13,113 bases of DNA from Akkermansiaceae bacterium. GTDB taxonomy: Bacteria > Verrucomicrobiota > Verrucomicrobiia > Verrucomicrobiales > Akkermansiaceae. This document shows, in pieces, positions 5,907 to 12,818 of this stretch. The position numbers and the translations under genes are program-made. The notes under the pieces are model-generated. The model was not told the DNA's origin and searched no databases. It saw only the letters and a program-made list of their open reading frames with translations. Numbering within the stretch: the first letter of the stretch is position 1; every line of letters starts with the position of its first letter. The DNA lies in contig JARFRT010000072.1 of NCBI GenBank assembly GCA_029287105.1, positions 1 to 13,113 of the forward strand. The letters are read 5' to 3'.

Positions 5907-8375
5907 TTAGTTCACCGACCATTCCTGGATGGCGCACGCGGCGTCGGCAGGAACAATACGCAGCCGAACCGCTTTAGTTTTCACCGGGGTGAACCGGATC
6001 CGGTTCATTTGGTCGGGCTTCAGGGGGTAATCGTCTTTCGTTCGCACCGGCACCCAGGCATCTCCGTCCTTGTAAAGGAGTTGCCAGGACTCGGGGAGCT
6101 TGAGCAGGGTTCCGCGAACCCGCTCGCCCCAGTAGACTTTCTTAGGCTGATCGAGTGCCCAGTAAACGGCGGTTTCGTTAAGCTCCCGCGCCTCGTCCCA
6201 CTCATACTGGATCCATGGCCCGCCGTCGTTCGATGGTTCCTGCGGGCAGATGAATCGCGGCGTGGGGCGGAACCGGGAGTTCGGCCCGACCCGTCGGTCG
6301 TTGAGGGCTAACAGCTCTTTCGAAGACCGTTTGACGGAGGCCGATACCTTTGCGACCGCGCCGGCGGTGGGGGCGGAAATGGGGGTGGCTGTGGCGACCG
6401 CTCGTGCCAGCCAGATGTCCATGTAACCATCATCGCGGTTGGCCCACGCGTAGTAGGGAATGGCCACGATCGGATGAGGCCGGAGCTCGGCGGGCTTCCC
6501 CGGTTGCGGCTCGGAGGCGACCGCGGCCGTACCGGTGATCGTGACCACATCACCGAGTAGACCCTTGCGACGTTCGGCTTTCAACCTGGTGCTGTCAGGC
6601 AGCACGAGGGCATCCGTGCGCAGGTTGCCATTGTCGATCGCCTCGACGCAGTAGACGAGTGGCCCGCGCTGCAGGGCGACCCTACCGCGGTCGGCCTCGA
6701 CCTTGTCATGGGCCAGGACGCGCCGCACCGGCATCGGGAGATTCAGCTCCACTGTCTCGCCTTTTTTCCAAATGCGTTTCAGGTGGACGTAACCCTTGCG
6801 GACTGATGTCTCGCCCGCGAGCGCGACCGGCTGGCCACCCACCGTGAGCGACGGCTGTTGATCACTGGTTGCGGCGAAGCGATAGAGGTCACTGGGAACA
6901 GGCTGCTCCCGTGCCCAGCCCGGGATGCGGAGGGCAATCGTAACGGGCTTGTCCGGTCCGGAGACCACGGTGATGCGGATCCGCCCGTCACGCGGATACT
7001 CGGTTCCCATGTTGAGAACGACCGGCCCATCCCCCAGATCGAGGGTGGCCGTGCCGTTGACAAAGAGATTGACGAAGGCGGTGTCGGCATCGGTGGCGTA
7101 GGCCAGCGCTCCCACCTGCGGGATGACGCGCACCAGATTCGACTGGCAACAGGCCGGGTTCCAGCTTTCGTCGCGACCCACCTTACCGCGGCTGGCGAGT
7201 GGGTTTTTATAGAAGAATTCATCGCCCGACAGCGAGATCCCCGACAGCACGCCGTTGTAGAGTGCGCGCTCAAGGACATCGATGTATTGGGCGTCCTCGT
7301 GCAACAAGGCCATGCGGTGGCTCCAGAAAACGGTCGAAATCGTGCCGCAAGTTTCACAGTAGGCGGTGTCGTTCGGAAGGTGGTAGGGGTCGCCGAATCC
7401 CTCGTCGTAATACTGTGCGGTGGCCGAGGCGCCGGTGATGTAGAGCTTCCGGCCGACGACATCCTGCCAGAGCCGGTCAAGGGCCTGCTTGTAGGCGCTG
7501 TCGCCATACAGGGCGGCGACGTCCGCCATTGCGGCATAGGTGTAGCCGGCCCGGACGGCATGGCCGACCGCCTTCTGCGCATCGACCAGCGGCACCCGGT
7601 TCTGATTGTAATCATCGGGGTGGGGTCGATCCGAATCGACCGCTTGCTGCTTTCCGTGCCCACGCTGGTCGAGGAAGAATTTGCCAAGGTCGAGGTAGCG
7701 GCGTTCACCGGTGGCCCGGTAGAGCCTCACCAGTGCCATCTCGATCCCCTGATGGCCGGGGACATCGCGGACTTTCCCCGGGCCGAAGCGTTCCGCGATG
7801 AGATCCGCGTAGCGGGTCGAGGCCTGCAACAGGTCATCCTTGCCGGTGGCCTCCTTCCAGGCCACGCCGGCCTCGAAGAGATGGCCGGCGCTGTAGAGCA
7901 CGTGCGACTTGTGCAGATTCTCCCAGCGCGATTTCGGATCCTTCAAGGTGACCCGCGGACAAAGAAACCCGTCCTTCTCCCGCGCGGCGATCACGCGCTG
8001 CACCTGTCGGGCGAGATCCGCGAGATCGATCTCATCCGGCCGTTGCTGCAATGTGAAGGCGGCACCCTCGATGATTTTGAAGACATCCGAATCAACCACG
8101 TACATATCCGAACCAGGATCCTTCGGAGCGGTCCCGGCCGCGCGGTCGAAGACCGCCATGCGTCCGCTGTTCTCCAGGAACTTGTGGTTGTGCGGCACGG
8201 TCACCTTGGCATTGATTGTCAGACGCGGGCCCCAGAATCCGCCATCGACTTTCACGTTTCCGGCGGGTGCCGGCTGGAGTGGATAGTCGGCAGTGACAGC
8301 CGGTGCGGAGAGGGCAGCAAGGGCCGCCAAAATAAAGCCACCCCGCCGAATGACAGATGTGCATTTTTTTTTCAT
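5907..8375 (-). CDS. Secreted GH127 family beta-L-arabinofuranosidase-like enzyme
   Basis: An 822-residue protein from the ATG at 8375 (MKKKCTSVIRRGGF). The frame extends to 8456, but this start gives a classical signal peptide (KKK, then FILAALAALSAPAVTA). GH127 enzymes such as HypBA1 release terminal beta-L-arabinofuranose using a Cys nucleophile held by zinc. The equivalent residues are visible: Glu341 and Cys343 in AYCETCG, Cys409-Cys410 in NPACCQSN, and Glu325 in YYDEGFGD as the likely acid/base. Spacing is close to HypBA1 (Glu338, Cys340, Cys417, Cys418, Glu322). An (alpha/alpha)6 barrel spans about 35-450, then beta domains. The last 130 residues (PWIQYEWDEARELNETAV onward) resemble an F5/8 type C sugar-binding module. 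The family is firm; exact linkage and polymer are not known. The DUF6288 gene follows; the regulator is divergent. Confidence 0.93.
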   Translation of the reverse strand: MKKKCTSVIRRGGFILAALAALSAPAVTADYPLQPAPAGNVKVDGGFWGPRLTINAKVTVPHNHKFLENSGRMAVFDRAAGTAPKDPGSDMYVVDSDVFKIIEGAAFTLQQRPDEIDLADLARQVQRVIAAREKDGFLCPRVTLKDPKSRWENLHKSHVLYSAGHLFEAGVAWKEATGKDDLLQASTRYADLIAERFGPGKVRDVPGHQGIEMALVRLYRATGERRYLDLGKFFLDQRGHGKQQAVDSDRPHPDDYNQNRVPLVDAQKAVGHAVRAGYTYAAMADVAALYGDSAYKQALDRLWQDVVGRKLYITGASATAQYYDEGFGDPYHLPNDTAYCETCGTISTVFWSHRMALLHEDAQYIDVLERALYNGVLSGISLSGDEFFYKNPLASRGKVGRDESWNPACCQSNLVRVIPQVGALAYATDADTAFVNLFVNGTATLDLGDGPVVLNMGTEYPRDGRIRITVVSGPDKPVTIALRIPGWAREQPVPSDLYRFAATSDQQPSLTVGGQPVALAGETSVRKGYVHLKRIWKKGETVELNLPMPVRRVLAHDKVEADRGRVALQRGPLVYCVEAIDNGNLRTDALVLPDSTRLKAERRKGLLGDVVTITGTAAVASEPQPGKPAELRPHPIVAIPYYAWANRDDGYMDIWLARAVATATPISAPTAGAVAKVSASVKRSSKELLALNDRRVGPNSRFRPTPRFICPQEPSNDGGPWIQYEWDEARELNETAVYWALDQPKKVYWGERVRGTLLKLPESWQLLYKDGDAWVPVRTKDDYPLKPDQMNRIRFTPVKTKAVRLRIVPADAACAIQEWSVN

Positions 8376-8464
8376 AGGAGATTCAAATGGGACAATGCTG
8401 AGTCTGATGACTCGTGTCCTACACAGGATGCTGATCCAATAACAGCCGAAAGTCATACCTCCGG

Positions 8465-8480
8465 CTCAAACCTTGTTGAG
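8465..8480. promoter_or_regulatory. Possible secondary operator or half-site facing GH127
   Basis: CTCAA and TTGAG arms flank six bases. The right side contains TTGTTGAG, identical to the right half of the main palindrome at 8560-8589. The arm spacing differs, so this is at best a single good half-site about 90 bp upstream of the GH127 start. Confidence 0.3.
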
Positions 8481-8559
8481 GAGTGGACGGCGCGCAGCGG
8501 CTTCAATCGCTTGCGCGATGGTGAGACGCCAACTTCGTGATGCTCCGTGAAGATCATTC

Positions 8560-8589
8560 TTCTCGACAACCAGGCCGGATTGTTGAGAA
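8560..8589. promoter_or_regulatory. 30-bp imperfect palindrome, likely operator of the regulator
   Basis: The left half TTCTCGACAACCAGG and right half CCGGATTGTTGAGAA match as inverted copies at 12 of 15 positions. The site ends 7 bp before the regulator ATG, a position suited to autorepression by blocking transcription. Its dyad form and size fit a dimeric GntR/LacI-type protein. If translation began at 8537 or 8540 the site would lie inside coding sequence, which argues for the 8597 start. Confidence 0.6.
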
Positions 8590-8596
8590 CTCGGGT

Positions 8597-9658
8597 ATGG
8601 CCCTTCGAATACTCACCCATGCTGAACAAGTAGCCGCCCACCTGCGTGTCGAGCTACTGAGAGGCCGCTGGACCGGTCAGTTACCCGGGGCGGAGCGGCT
8701 CGGAGCGGAACTGGATGTGAATCACACCACCATCAGCGCCGCCCTCAGGCTGCTCGAAAAGGAGGGCTTGCTGGTCTTCCGGGGTGTCGGCCGGCGGCGG
8801 CAGATCCTGCTGCCGGAGAGCATCGCCCCGCCCTCGATGCGGGTGATGATCTTGCTCTACGAGAAGAGCGACGGGAAGTACGATTACATGGTCGACCTGA
8901 TGCACCGCCTTTCGGACGCCGGGCATGTCGCGGCTTTCGCCTCCAAGAGCCTGCTTGATCTGAAAATGGACACGGAACGAATCAAGCGCCTTGTCCGCAA
9001 GACGGATGCCGACGCTTGGATCATCTTCGCCGGTTCACAGGAGCTGCTGCAATGGTTCGCGGAGCAGCCAAAGCCCGCCTTTGCCCTCGCCGGTCGCCGG
9101 CGGAGCGTCCGGATCGCGGGCTCCGGGCCGGACAAAGTGTCCGCCGAGCGGGCTGCGGTGCAGCGACTGATCGAACTCGGGCATAAGCGCATGGTGATGC
9201 TCGCGCGCGAGGAGCGCCGGAAACCCGTCCCGGGATTGATGGAGCGCACCTTCCTCGACGAGCTTGAAACCCAGGGCATCGAAACCGGCTCTTACAACCT
9301 ACCGGACTGGGAGGACAGCCCGGCGGGTTTGTACCGCTGCCTTAACTCGCTCTTCGAGCATACCCCGCCAACGGCCATGATCATTGACGATGTGCCCCTC
9401 TTCCTCGCCGTCGAGCGTCACCTTGCCCGACTCGGTTTCCTGGCCCCGCAGCATGTGTCGCTCATCTGTCTGGATCCGAGCCCGGCCTTCACTTGGTATA
9501 CCCCCTCGGTGGCCCACATCAATTGGGACAGCCGTCCTCTGGTGCGCCGCATCGTCCGCTGGGCGCAGAACGTCGCGCGCGGTAAGGACGACTACCTGCA
9601 AGGGTCGACCAAGGCCACGTTCGTCGAGGGAGGGACGATCGGGCCGGCGGCGGAATAA
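8597..9658 (+). CDS. GntR-type winged-helix regulator with LacI-like sensor domain
   Basis: A 353-residue cytoplasmic transcription factor from the ATG at 8597 (MALRILTHAEQV). The frame extends 20 residues upstream, but across the operator palindrome. Residues about 5-68 are a GntR-type winged helix: AEQVAAHLRVELLRGRW, LPGAERLGAELDVNHTTIS (recognition helix about 41-51), LRLLEKEGLLVFRGVGRRR as helix and wing. Residues about 76-345 resemble the LacI/periplasmic-binding fold: MRVMILLYEKSDGKYDY, then VQRLIELGHKRMVMLAREER and PTAMIIDDVPLFLAVERHLARLG segments. AraR of Bacillus is the best known protein with this arrangement and binds L-arabinose. The effector here is unknown, but a pentose released by the adjacent GH127 enzyme would fit. 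The gene diverges from GH127 and converges on the membrane-protein gene. Confidence 0.9.
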   Translation: MALRILTHAEQVAAHLRVELLRGRWTGQLPGAERLGAELDVNHTTISAALRLLEKEGLLVFRGVGRRRQILLPESIAPPSMRVMILLYEKSDGKYDYMVDLMHRLSDAGHVAAFASKSLLDLKMDTERIKRLVRKTDADAWIIFAGSQELLQWFAEQPKPAFALAGRRRSVRIAGSGPDKVSAERAAVQRLIELGHKRMVMLAREERRKPVPGLMERTFLDELETQGIETGSYNLPDWEDSPAGLYRCLNSLFEHTPPTAMIIDDVPLFLAVERHLARLGFLAPQHVSLICLDPSPAFTWYTPSVAHINWDSRPLVRRIVRWAQNVARGKDDYLQGSTKATFVEGGTIGPAAE

Positions 9659-9662
9659 GATC

Positions 9663-9711
9663 GGCTACTTCGCACATCCTCCGCAGCGGACAGGAGTGTC
9701 CACGCCCCCTA
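9663..9711 (+). repeat. Dispersed hairpin repeat, copy 3
   Basis: Begins 5 bp after the regulator stop codon and matches the complement of 2509-2557 at 43 of 49 positions. The core stem is GGACA/TGTCC around GGAG (9688-9701). In both copies the full-length form lies close behind the 3' end of a gene. Confidence 0.8.
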
Positions 9712-9787
9712 CTTGCTCCGCTTAGGTTTATGCCGTGTCTATTTTAAAGACCCAATGCCCGGCGACATTCACGTTAGGATTATTTTG

Positions 9788-9823
9788 GAGGGTTTCGGCA
9801 AATCCTGCCTGATAGAAGCCCTC
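9788..9823. terminator. Possible bidirectional 3'-end hairpin between convergent genes
   Basis: GAGGGTTTC (9788-9796) and GAAGCCCTC (9815-9823) pair at 8 of 9 positions plus one G-U, with an 18-nt loop containing GGCAAATCCTGCC, itself partly self-complementary. The right arm overlaps the stop codon of the membrane-protein gene. It lies between two convergent genes. The minus-strand downstream sequence is A/T-rich but lacks a U run. Confidence 0.35.
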
Positions 9824-11579
9824 AACCCCCGGCCTTTTTTCCAGCCAGCTTCTTTTCGAGCCTTTCGATATCGCTGTCTTTAAAATAAGGCATGTCTTCC
9901 CGGCGCATCAAGTCGAGCGCGGCTTGATAGTTTCCTGTATCTTCAAGCACCCGGCCCTTGGCCTTGTAAAAGTAGGTCCAGTGGATCCGGTGGGTTTCCG
10001 GACCCAAGCGAAGAGCTTTCATATATGCCTCCAGCTTCCTGATTTCCATCAACCCTGCAGCATCCCCCCGGGCATGGGTGAGGGCAATCGCATAACGGGC
10101 CTTGCAGGCGACATCTGCCAGAGCGAAGTGCCCACTCGGCAACTCCCGCCCGGGAGCCAGGCGTTTGTTCTCGGCGAGGAAGTTTTTGAAAACCTTCGGC
10201 CAGGCCGTGTGCTGACGGTTGATGACCCTTTGCCAGTCTCCGTTATGAATATCCCGGTCATGCAGTTCCCAAATCGCGCGGGCCTGCGCCGGGTATTGCT
10301 TGAGCACGTCCGCCGTGAGGCGATCTAGATCGTGCCACACGAAAGAGCGCTTGGCAGACATCACGGCAAAGAGCAGCAGCAGCACGACAACAGGAGGTCG
10401 TGGAGAAACTTCTCCGAACAACTTCCGCCAACCGGCGCCCAAGGCAATAGCCGCGCCGAGGCAGATCCACGGCAAGCCCGGGTAAATCCGGTATTCGGGC
10501 ATGAACTCCGGAATCAGATAGGTCACCCGGAAGAGGATGGTCGCCACAAAAAGAAACAAACAAACACCAAACAGGCGCGTGGTTTTCCGCCAGGCGAGAA
10601 TCAGACTGACAACCGTCAAAACGAGCATGCCCAGCGCCGCCCATATCGCGCCGGTGTCCGGGATATTCCAGAACTTCGCGCCAGGAGGAATCAAGGTTTC
10701 CGCAATATGGTGATCCGAACACAGAGACACCGGAACCACCGTGCGCCAGGAGAATTCCCAAAACACACGAGTCAGTGTGTAGCCGTGGCCGATAAAACGC
10801 GACTCGCCCCACCTGTGGGTCGCCTGCTCCCAGTTCGGAAGGGCACCGGCCGCCCAAAGGATTCCCGCACCGATTAGAAAAAACGCGGCCAACCACGCTC
10901 CCTTGCGCCGCAGAAGGCACCAGTGCGCGGAAGTCGCAAACGCGAGCCCTACCGCGCCGACCATCATCAGGGCATGAAACAATCCCGGCCCTTTCGATAG
11001 GGTCGCCCCCACAATCCCGAGCATCACCCACAGCAACTTCCAGTAGCCGCCGTCCAGCAAGAAGCGCAGTAGCGCCCAGGATGCGAGCAGGGAAAAAAGA
11101 GTCACCCAGGCCAAATCCTGGGTTCTTGCATAGTTGGGGATTTCACTCGCCAGGGGATGCACTACAAAGAGCAGTGCTCCAAACAACGCGACCCCGGCGG
11201 GTGCCCTTCCTCGCAGGAAATCGCGGCCAAAACCGAATAGGGTACAAGCCACCGCTGTGTGTAGTAACCAGTTCACCGCGTGAAAGCCGACGGGCGACAT
11301 GCCGAACAACTTGTATTCCAAAACGTAGCAAAAGCGAGTCCACATCAAGGTCCGACTCGTCCAGAACTCCCCTGCACGAATCGATTCGCTGTCCCGGATA
11401 CCCGTCATGTCATCCATATAGAACTGCGACCCGAGACACCAAAGATGCGCCAGCGCCGCCGCCGCGACGATCCACAGCCAGGGAATCCACGATCGTTTCT
11501 CCGCCGTCTCCAACTTACCCCTCCTGCTGCTACGGCTGGAAATGTGCTTTTGGGCTAAGGTGTTCGAAGGGTCGGGCAT
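9822..11579 (-). CDS. Polytopic membrane protein, probable GT-C-like glycosyltransferase
   Basis: A 585-residue protein if started at the ATG at 11579 (MPDPSNTLAQKH); in-frame ATGs at 11615 and 11639 would add 12 or 20 residues, and no ribosome site decides. About eleven hydrophobic segments lie between residues 31 and 412, starting with WIPWLWIVAAAALAHLW. The first is followed by FYMDDMTGIRDS, with Asp56-Asp57. An acidic pair in the first outside loop is the mark of GT-C transferases (PMT, ArnT, TMTC types), which take sugars from polyprenyl-phosphate donors. After the last segment (PVVVLLLLFAVMSA) a soluble tail of about 170 residues includes one TPR-like helix pair (RIHWTYFYKAKGRVLEDTGNYQAALDLM). 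The family is a structural inference; donor and acceptor are unknown. It converges on the regulator and shows no tie to the GH127 locus. Confidence 0.8.
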   Translation of the reverse strand: MPDPSNTLAQKHISSRSSRRGKLETAEKRSWIPWLWIVAAAALAHLWCLGSQFYMDDMTGIRDSESIRAGEFWTSRTLMWTRFCYVLEYKLFGMSPVGFHAVNWLLHTAVACTLFGFGRDFLRGRAPAGVALFGALLFVVHPLASEIPNYARTQDLAWVTLFSLLASWALLRFLLDGGYWKLLWVMLGIVGATLSKGPGLFHALMMVGAVGLAFATSAHWCLLRRKGAWLAAFFLIGAGILWAAGALPNWEQATHRWGESRFIGHGYTLTRVFWEFSWRTVVPVSLCSDHHIAETLIPPGAKFWNIPDTGAIWAALGMLVLTVVSLILAWRKTTRLFGVCLFLFVATILFRVTYLIPEFMPEYRIYPGLPWICLGAAIALGAGWRKLFGEVSPRPPVVVLLLLFAVMSAKRSFVWHDLDRLTADVLKQYPAQARAIWELHDRDIHNGDWQRVINRQHTAWPKVFKNFLAENKRLAPGRELPSGHFALADVACKARYAIALTHARGDAAGLMEIRKLEAYMKALRLGPETHRIHWTYFYKAKGRVLEDTGNYQAALDLMRREDMPYFKDSDIERLEKKLAGKKAGG

Positions 11580-11602
11580 AGGGGGAGGTAGGGAGTTAAA
11601 GC

Positions 11603-11848
11603 CTACAGCAGGCATACTTCCGCGCCAAAATATTCCCATTTAAAGCCCATGGAGGACTCCCCGTTATTATGGCTATGGCTAGAATTTTTTTGGAGGGGGG
11701 ACGGGCGTTGCTGAAAGGGGAAAAGGGGCTGGAACAGATCTGCATTAGCGAGTGCGCCGTGATCAGGCAAGGCGAAAAGGCCGAGAATGAGCAGGAGCGC
11801 GAGGCAGTGGTGGGGTTTGTGGACTCGCTGATTACCAGCCCAGGACAT
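11603..11848 (-). CDS. Doubtful small secreted protein
   Basis: An 81-residue open frame (MSWAGNQRVHKPHHCL) with a hydrophobic stretch LALLLILGLFALPDHGALANA that could be a signal peptide, followed by a short Pro/Phe/Gln-rich tail. It ends before the 11579 start of the downstream membrane protein, but would overlap it if that gene began at 11639. There is no clear ribosome site and no recognised homologue. The adjacent plus-strand frame of similar length is no better. It may be chance; it is listed because nothing else explains this stretch. Confidence 0.22.
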   Translation of the reverse strand: MSWAGNQRVHKPHHCLALLLILGLFALPDHGALANADLFQPLFPFQQRPSPLQKNSSHSHNNGESSMGFKWEYFGAEVCLL

Positions 11849-11911
11849 TCGGCGGCTTACAAATTAACGGCAGGCAGGCCGGAAATGAGAAATTGAGGAT
11901 GGCCGCGGCGA

Positions 11912-12017
11912 TGCGCTCGAACTGCGTTCTCATCCCGCCCCCTTAAACGCGATCACCCCAGCCCTCGCCAATAAATGGGTTGAGGAGGGCTGGGGTGATG
12001 GCGGACAGGGCGGGATT
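11912..12017. repeat. Tandem duplication, left copy, with truncated tRNA-Ser 3' end
   Basis: Matches 12103-12209 over its whole length apart from two substitutions and one single-base gap. Its right end is TGGCGGACAGGGCGGGATT, the complement of the last 19 nt of tRNA-Ser including CCA. The rest of the tRNA is absent; the following bases are unrelated. It also contains the same 15-bp-stem hairpin (11952-11999). More distant similarity (GATGGCCG, CGGCG) extends a few bases to the left of both copies. Confidence 0.88.
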
Positions 12018-12102
12018 GCCTTCGCCCGCTCAGGCTGTGCTGGATTGCAGAAATCCTCCTCCGAATTTCTGGTGGGGTTGATGGCCGTGATGCACGGCGC
12101 GG

Positions 12103-12209
12103 TGCGCTCGAACTGCGTTCTCATCCCGCCTCCCTTAAACGAGATCACCCCAGCCCTCACCAATAAATGGGTTGAGGAGGGCTGGGGTGATGGCGGACAG
12201 GGCGGGATT
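12103..12209. repeat. Tandem duplication, right copy, overlapping the intact tRNA-Ser
   Basis: The partner of 11912-12017, with an offset of 191-192 bp. The last 19 bp are the 3' end of the functional tRNA-Ser gene. Between the copies (12018-12102) is 85 bp of unique sequence with no gene. Confidence 0.88.
12144..12191 (-). terminator. Strong hairpin directly after tRNA-Ser
   Basis: ATCACCCCAGCCCTC (12144-12158) and GAGGGCTGGGGTGAT (12177-12191) form a perfect 15-bp stem with an 18-nt AT-containing interior. The stem begins at the A of the encoded CCA. On the minus strand it is followed by CTCGTTTAAGG, only a weak T stretch. It is a plausible terminator or processing signal for the tRNA precursor. 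Confidence 0.5.
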
Positions 12210-12280
12210 CGAACCCGCGGAGACATTGCTGCCTCACACGCTTTCCAAGCGTGCGCATTCGACCACTCTGCCACCTGTCC
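12191..12280 (-). tRNA. tRNA-Ser (GGA anticodon), CCA encoded
   Basis: The 90-nt minus-strand product folds as a class II tRNA. The acceptor stem is GGACAGG with CCTGTCC, followed by discriminator G and an encoded CCA. The anticodon arm is CACGC-TTGGAAA-GCGTG, giving anticodon GGA, which reads serine UCC and UCU codons. A long variable arm follows, as required for tRNA-Ser. The T arm is GCGGG-TTCGAAT-CCCGC. No intron or mismatch is seen in the stems I checked. Confidence 0.97.
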
Positions 12281-12383
12281 AGGTAATCATCGGTCAAAAT
12301 ATGACCTAGGTCTTGGGGAGGCGGAAGCTAGCGGGCAATTTTGCCGATGGCAATCCTTTTTTCTACCCCCGTGCTCGCGCGCG

Positions 12384-12818
12384 CTATTTGACCACGACGG
12401 CGGGCACCCCGCGGTCGTGGTTTTCGCCGAGGTGCTTGACGCGGAACCAGGTTTTTTCGTCGTCATCGTAGTGGAAATAGACGGCCGTTTGCTGGTAGCC
12501 GTTTTCGCACAGGACGGAGATGTGTTTCCCGGGATCGACGCGGTAGATTTCGGCGGCCGACCACTGGTGCGTCCCCGGACGGGGTTTCTTACCGGCGGAT
12601 GCGGTGATGTTTTGCTCGCTATCGAGGAAGGTGAGCAGGGCGCGTTCTTGTCGGGTCAAGCGGATGCCTGAGCCGGTGAATTTGACGTGTTCGCCGAGGT
12701 GACTCACCGACTCGTCACTGGGCGTCACCGCCACCGGCCAGCCCTTGGGTTTAAAAAAAGAGCCACAGGAGGTGATGGCCAGGCAGAGGGTCAGTACCGT
12801 GATGGACAGGAATTTCAT
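12384..12818 (-). CDS. Small putative lipoprotein of unknown function
   Basis: A 144-residue protein (MKFLSITVLTLCLAITSC) with a short lipoprotein signal peptide: a Lys near the N terminus, a hydrophobic core and the lipobox ITSC-G, giving lipidated Cys18 after signal peptidase II cleavage. The mature part of about 127 residues is polar, with SHLGEHVKFTGSGIRLTRQE, then GTHQWSAAEIYRVDPGKHIS and a beta-rich end (QQTAVYFHYDDDEKTWFRVKHL). No catalytic motif is recognised. It is encoded alone between the tRNA-Ser gene and a further minus-strand gene. No Shine-Dalgarno sequence precedes the start, and no clear terminator follows. Envelope location is likely; function is unknown. Confidence 0.85.
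   Translation of the reverse strand: MKFLSITVLTLCLAITSCGSFFKPKGWPVAVTPSDESVSHLGEHVKFTGSGIRLTRQERALLTFLDSEQNITASAGKKPRPGTHQWSAAEIYRVDPGKHISVLCENGYQQTAVYFHYDDDEKTWFRVKHLGENHDRGVPAVVVK

Larger units (their letters stand above)
8376..8596. promoter_or_regulatory. Divergent control region between GH127 and its regulator
   Basis: This 221-bp gap must hold the promoters of both genes. I find no convincing sigma-70 pair in either direction. Small inverted repeats are present: GAGTC-TGAT-GACTC (8390-8403), ATCGC-TTGC-GCGAT (8506-8519) and CTCAA-(6)-TTGAG (8465-8480). The strongest palindrome is at 8560-8589. The GH127 start is preceded by GAATCTCCT rather than a purine-rich ribosome site. Confidence 0.55.

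Noticed and set aside
6858..8540. 560-residue plus-strand frame
   Set aside because: Antisense to GH127, whose catalytic motifs are clear on the minus strand; it also runs across the divergent control region.
11081..11581. 166-residue plus-strand frame rich in Arg, Pro and Ser
   Set aside because: Antisense to the N-terminal half of the polytopic membrane protein, whose hydrophobic segments are unmistakable.
11999..12209. Attachment sites bounding an integrated genetic element
   Set aside because: Only 85 bp separates the two copies and no integrase is encoded in the window, so no element is present now; kept only as a possible scar.
11930..12274. 114-residue minus-strand frame beginning MAEWSNAHAWKACEAAMSP
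   Set aside because: It is a translation of the tRNA-Ser gene and the duplicated hairpin block; the opening sequence is a well-known spurious product of tRNA-Ser genes.
12341..12362. Hairpin TTGCC-GAT-GGCAA followed by a T6 run
   Set aside because: The T run is on the plus strand, where no gene ends; for the minus-strand lipoprotein gene the polarity is wrong.
12045..12671. 208-residue plus-strand frame
   Set aside because: Runs antisense through the tRNA-Ser and lipoprotein genes; it has no domain and no start signal.
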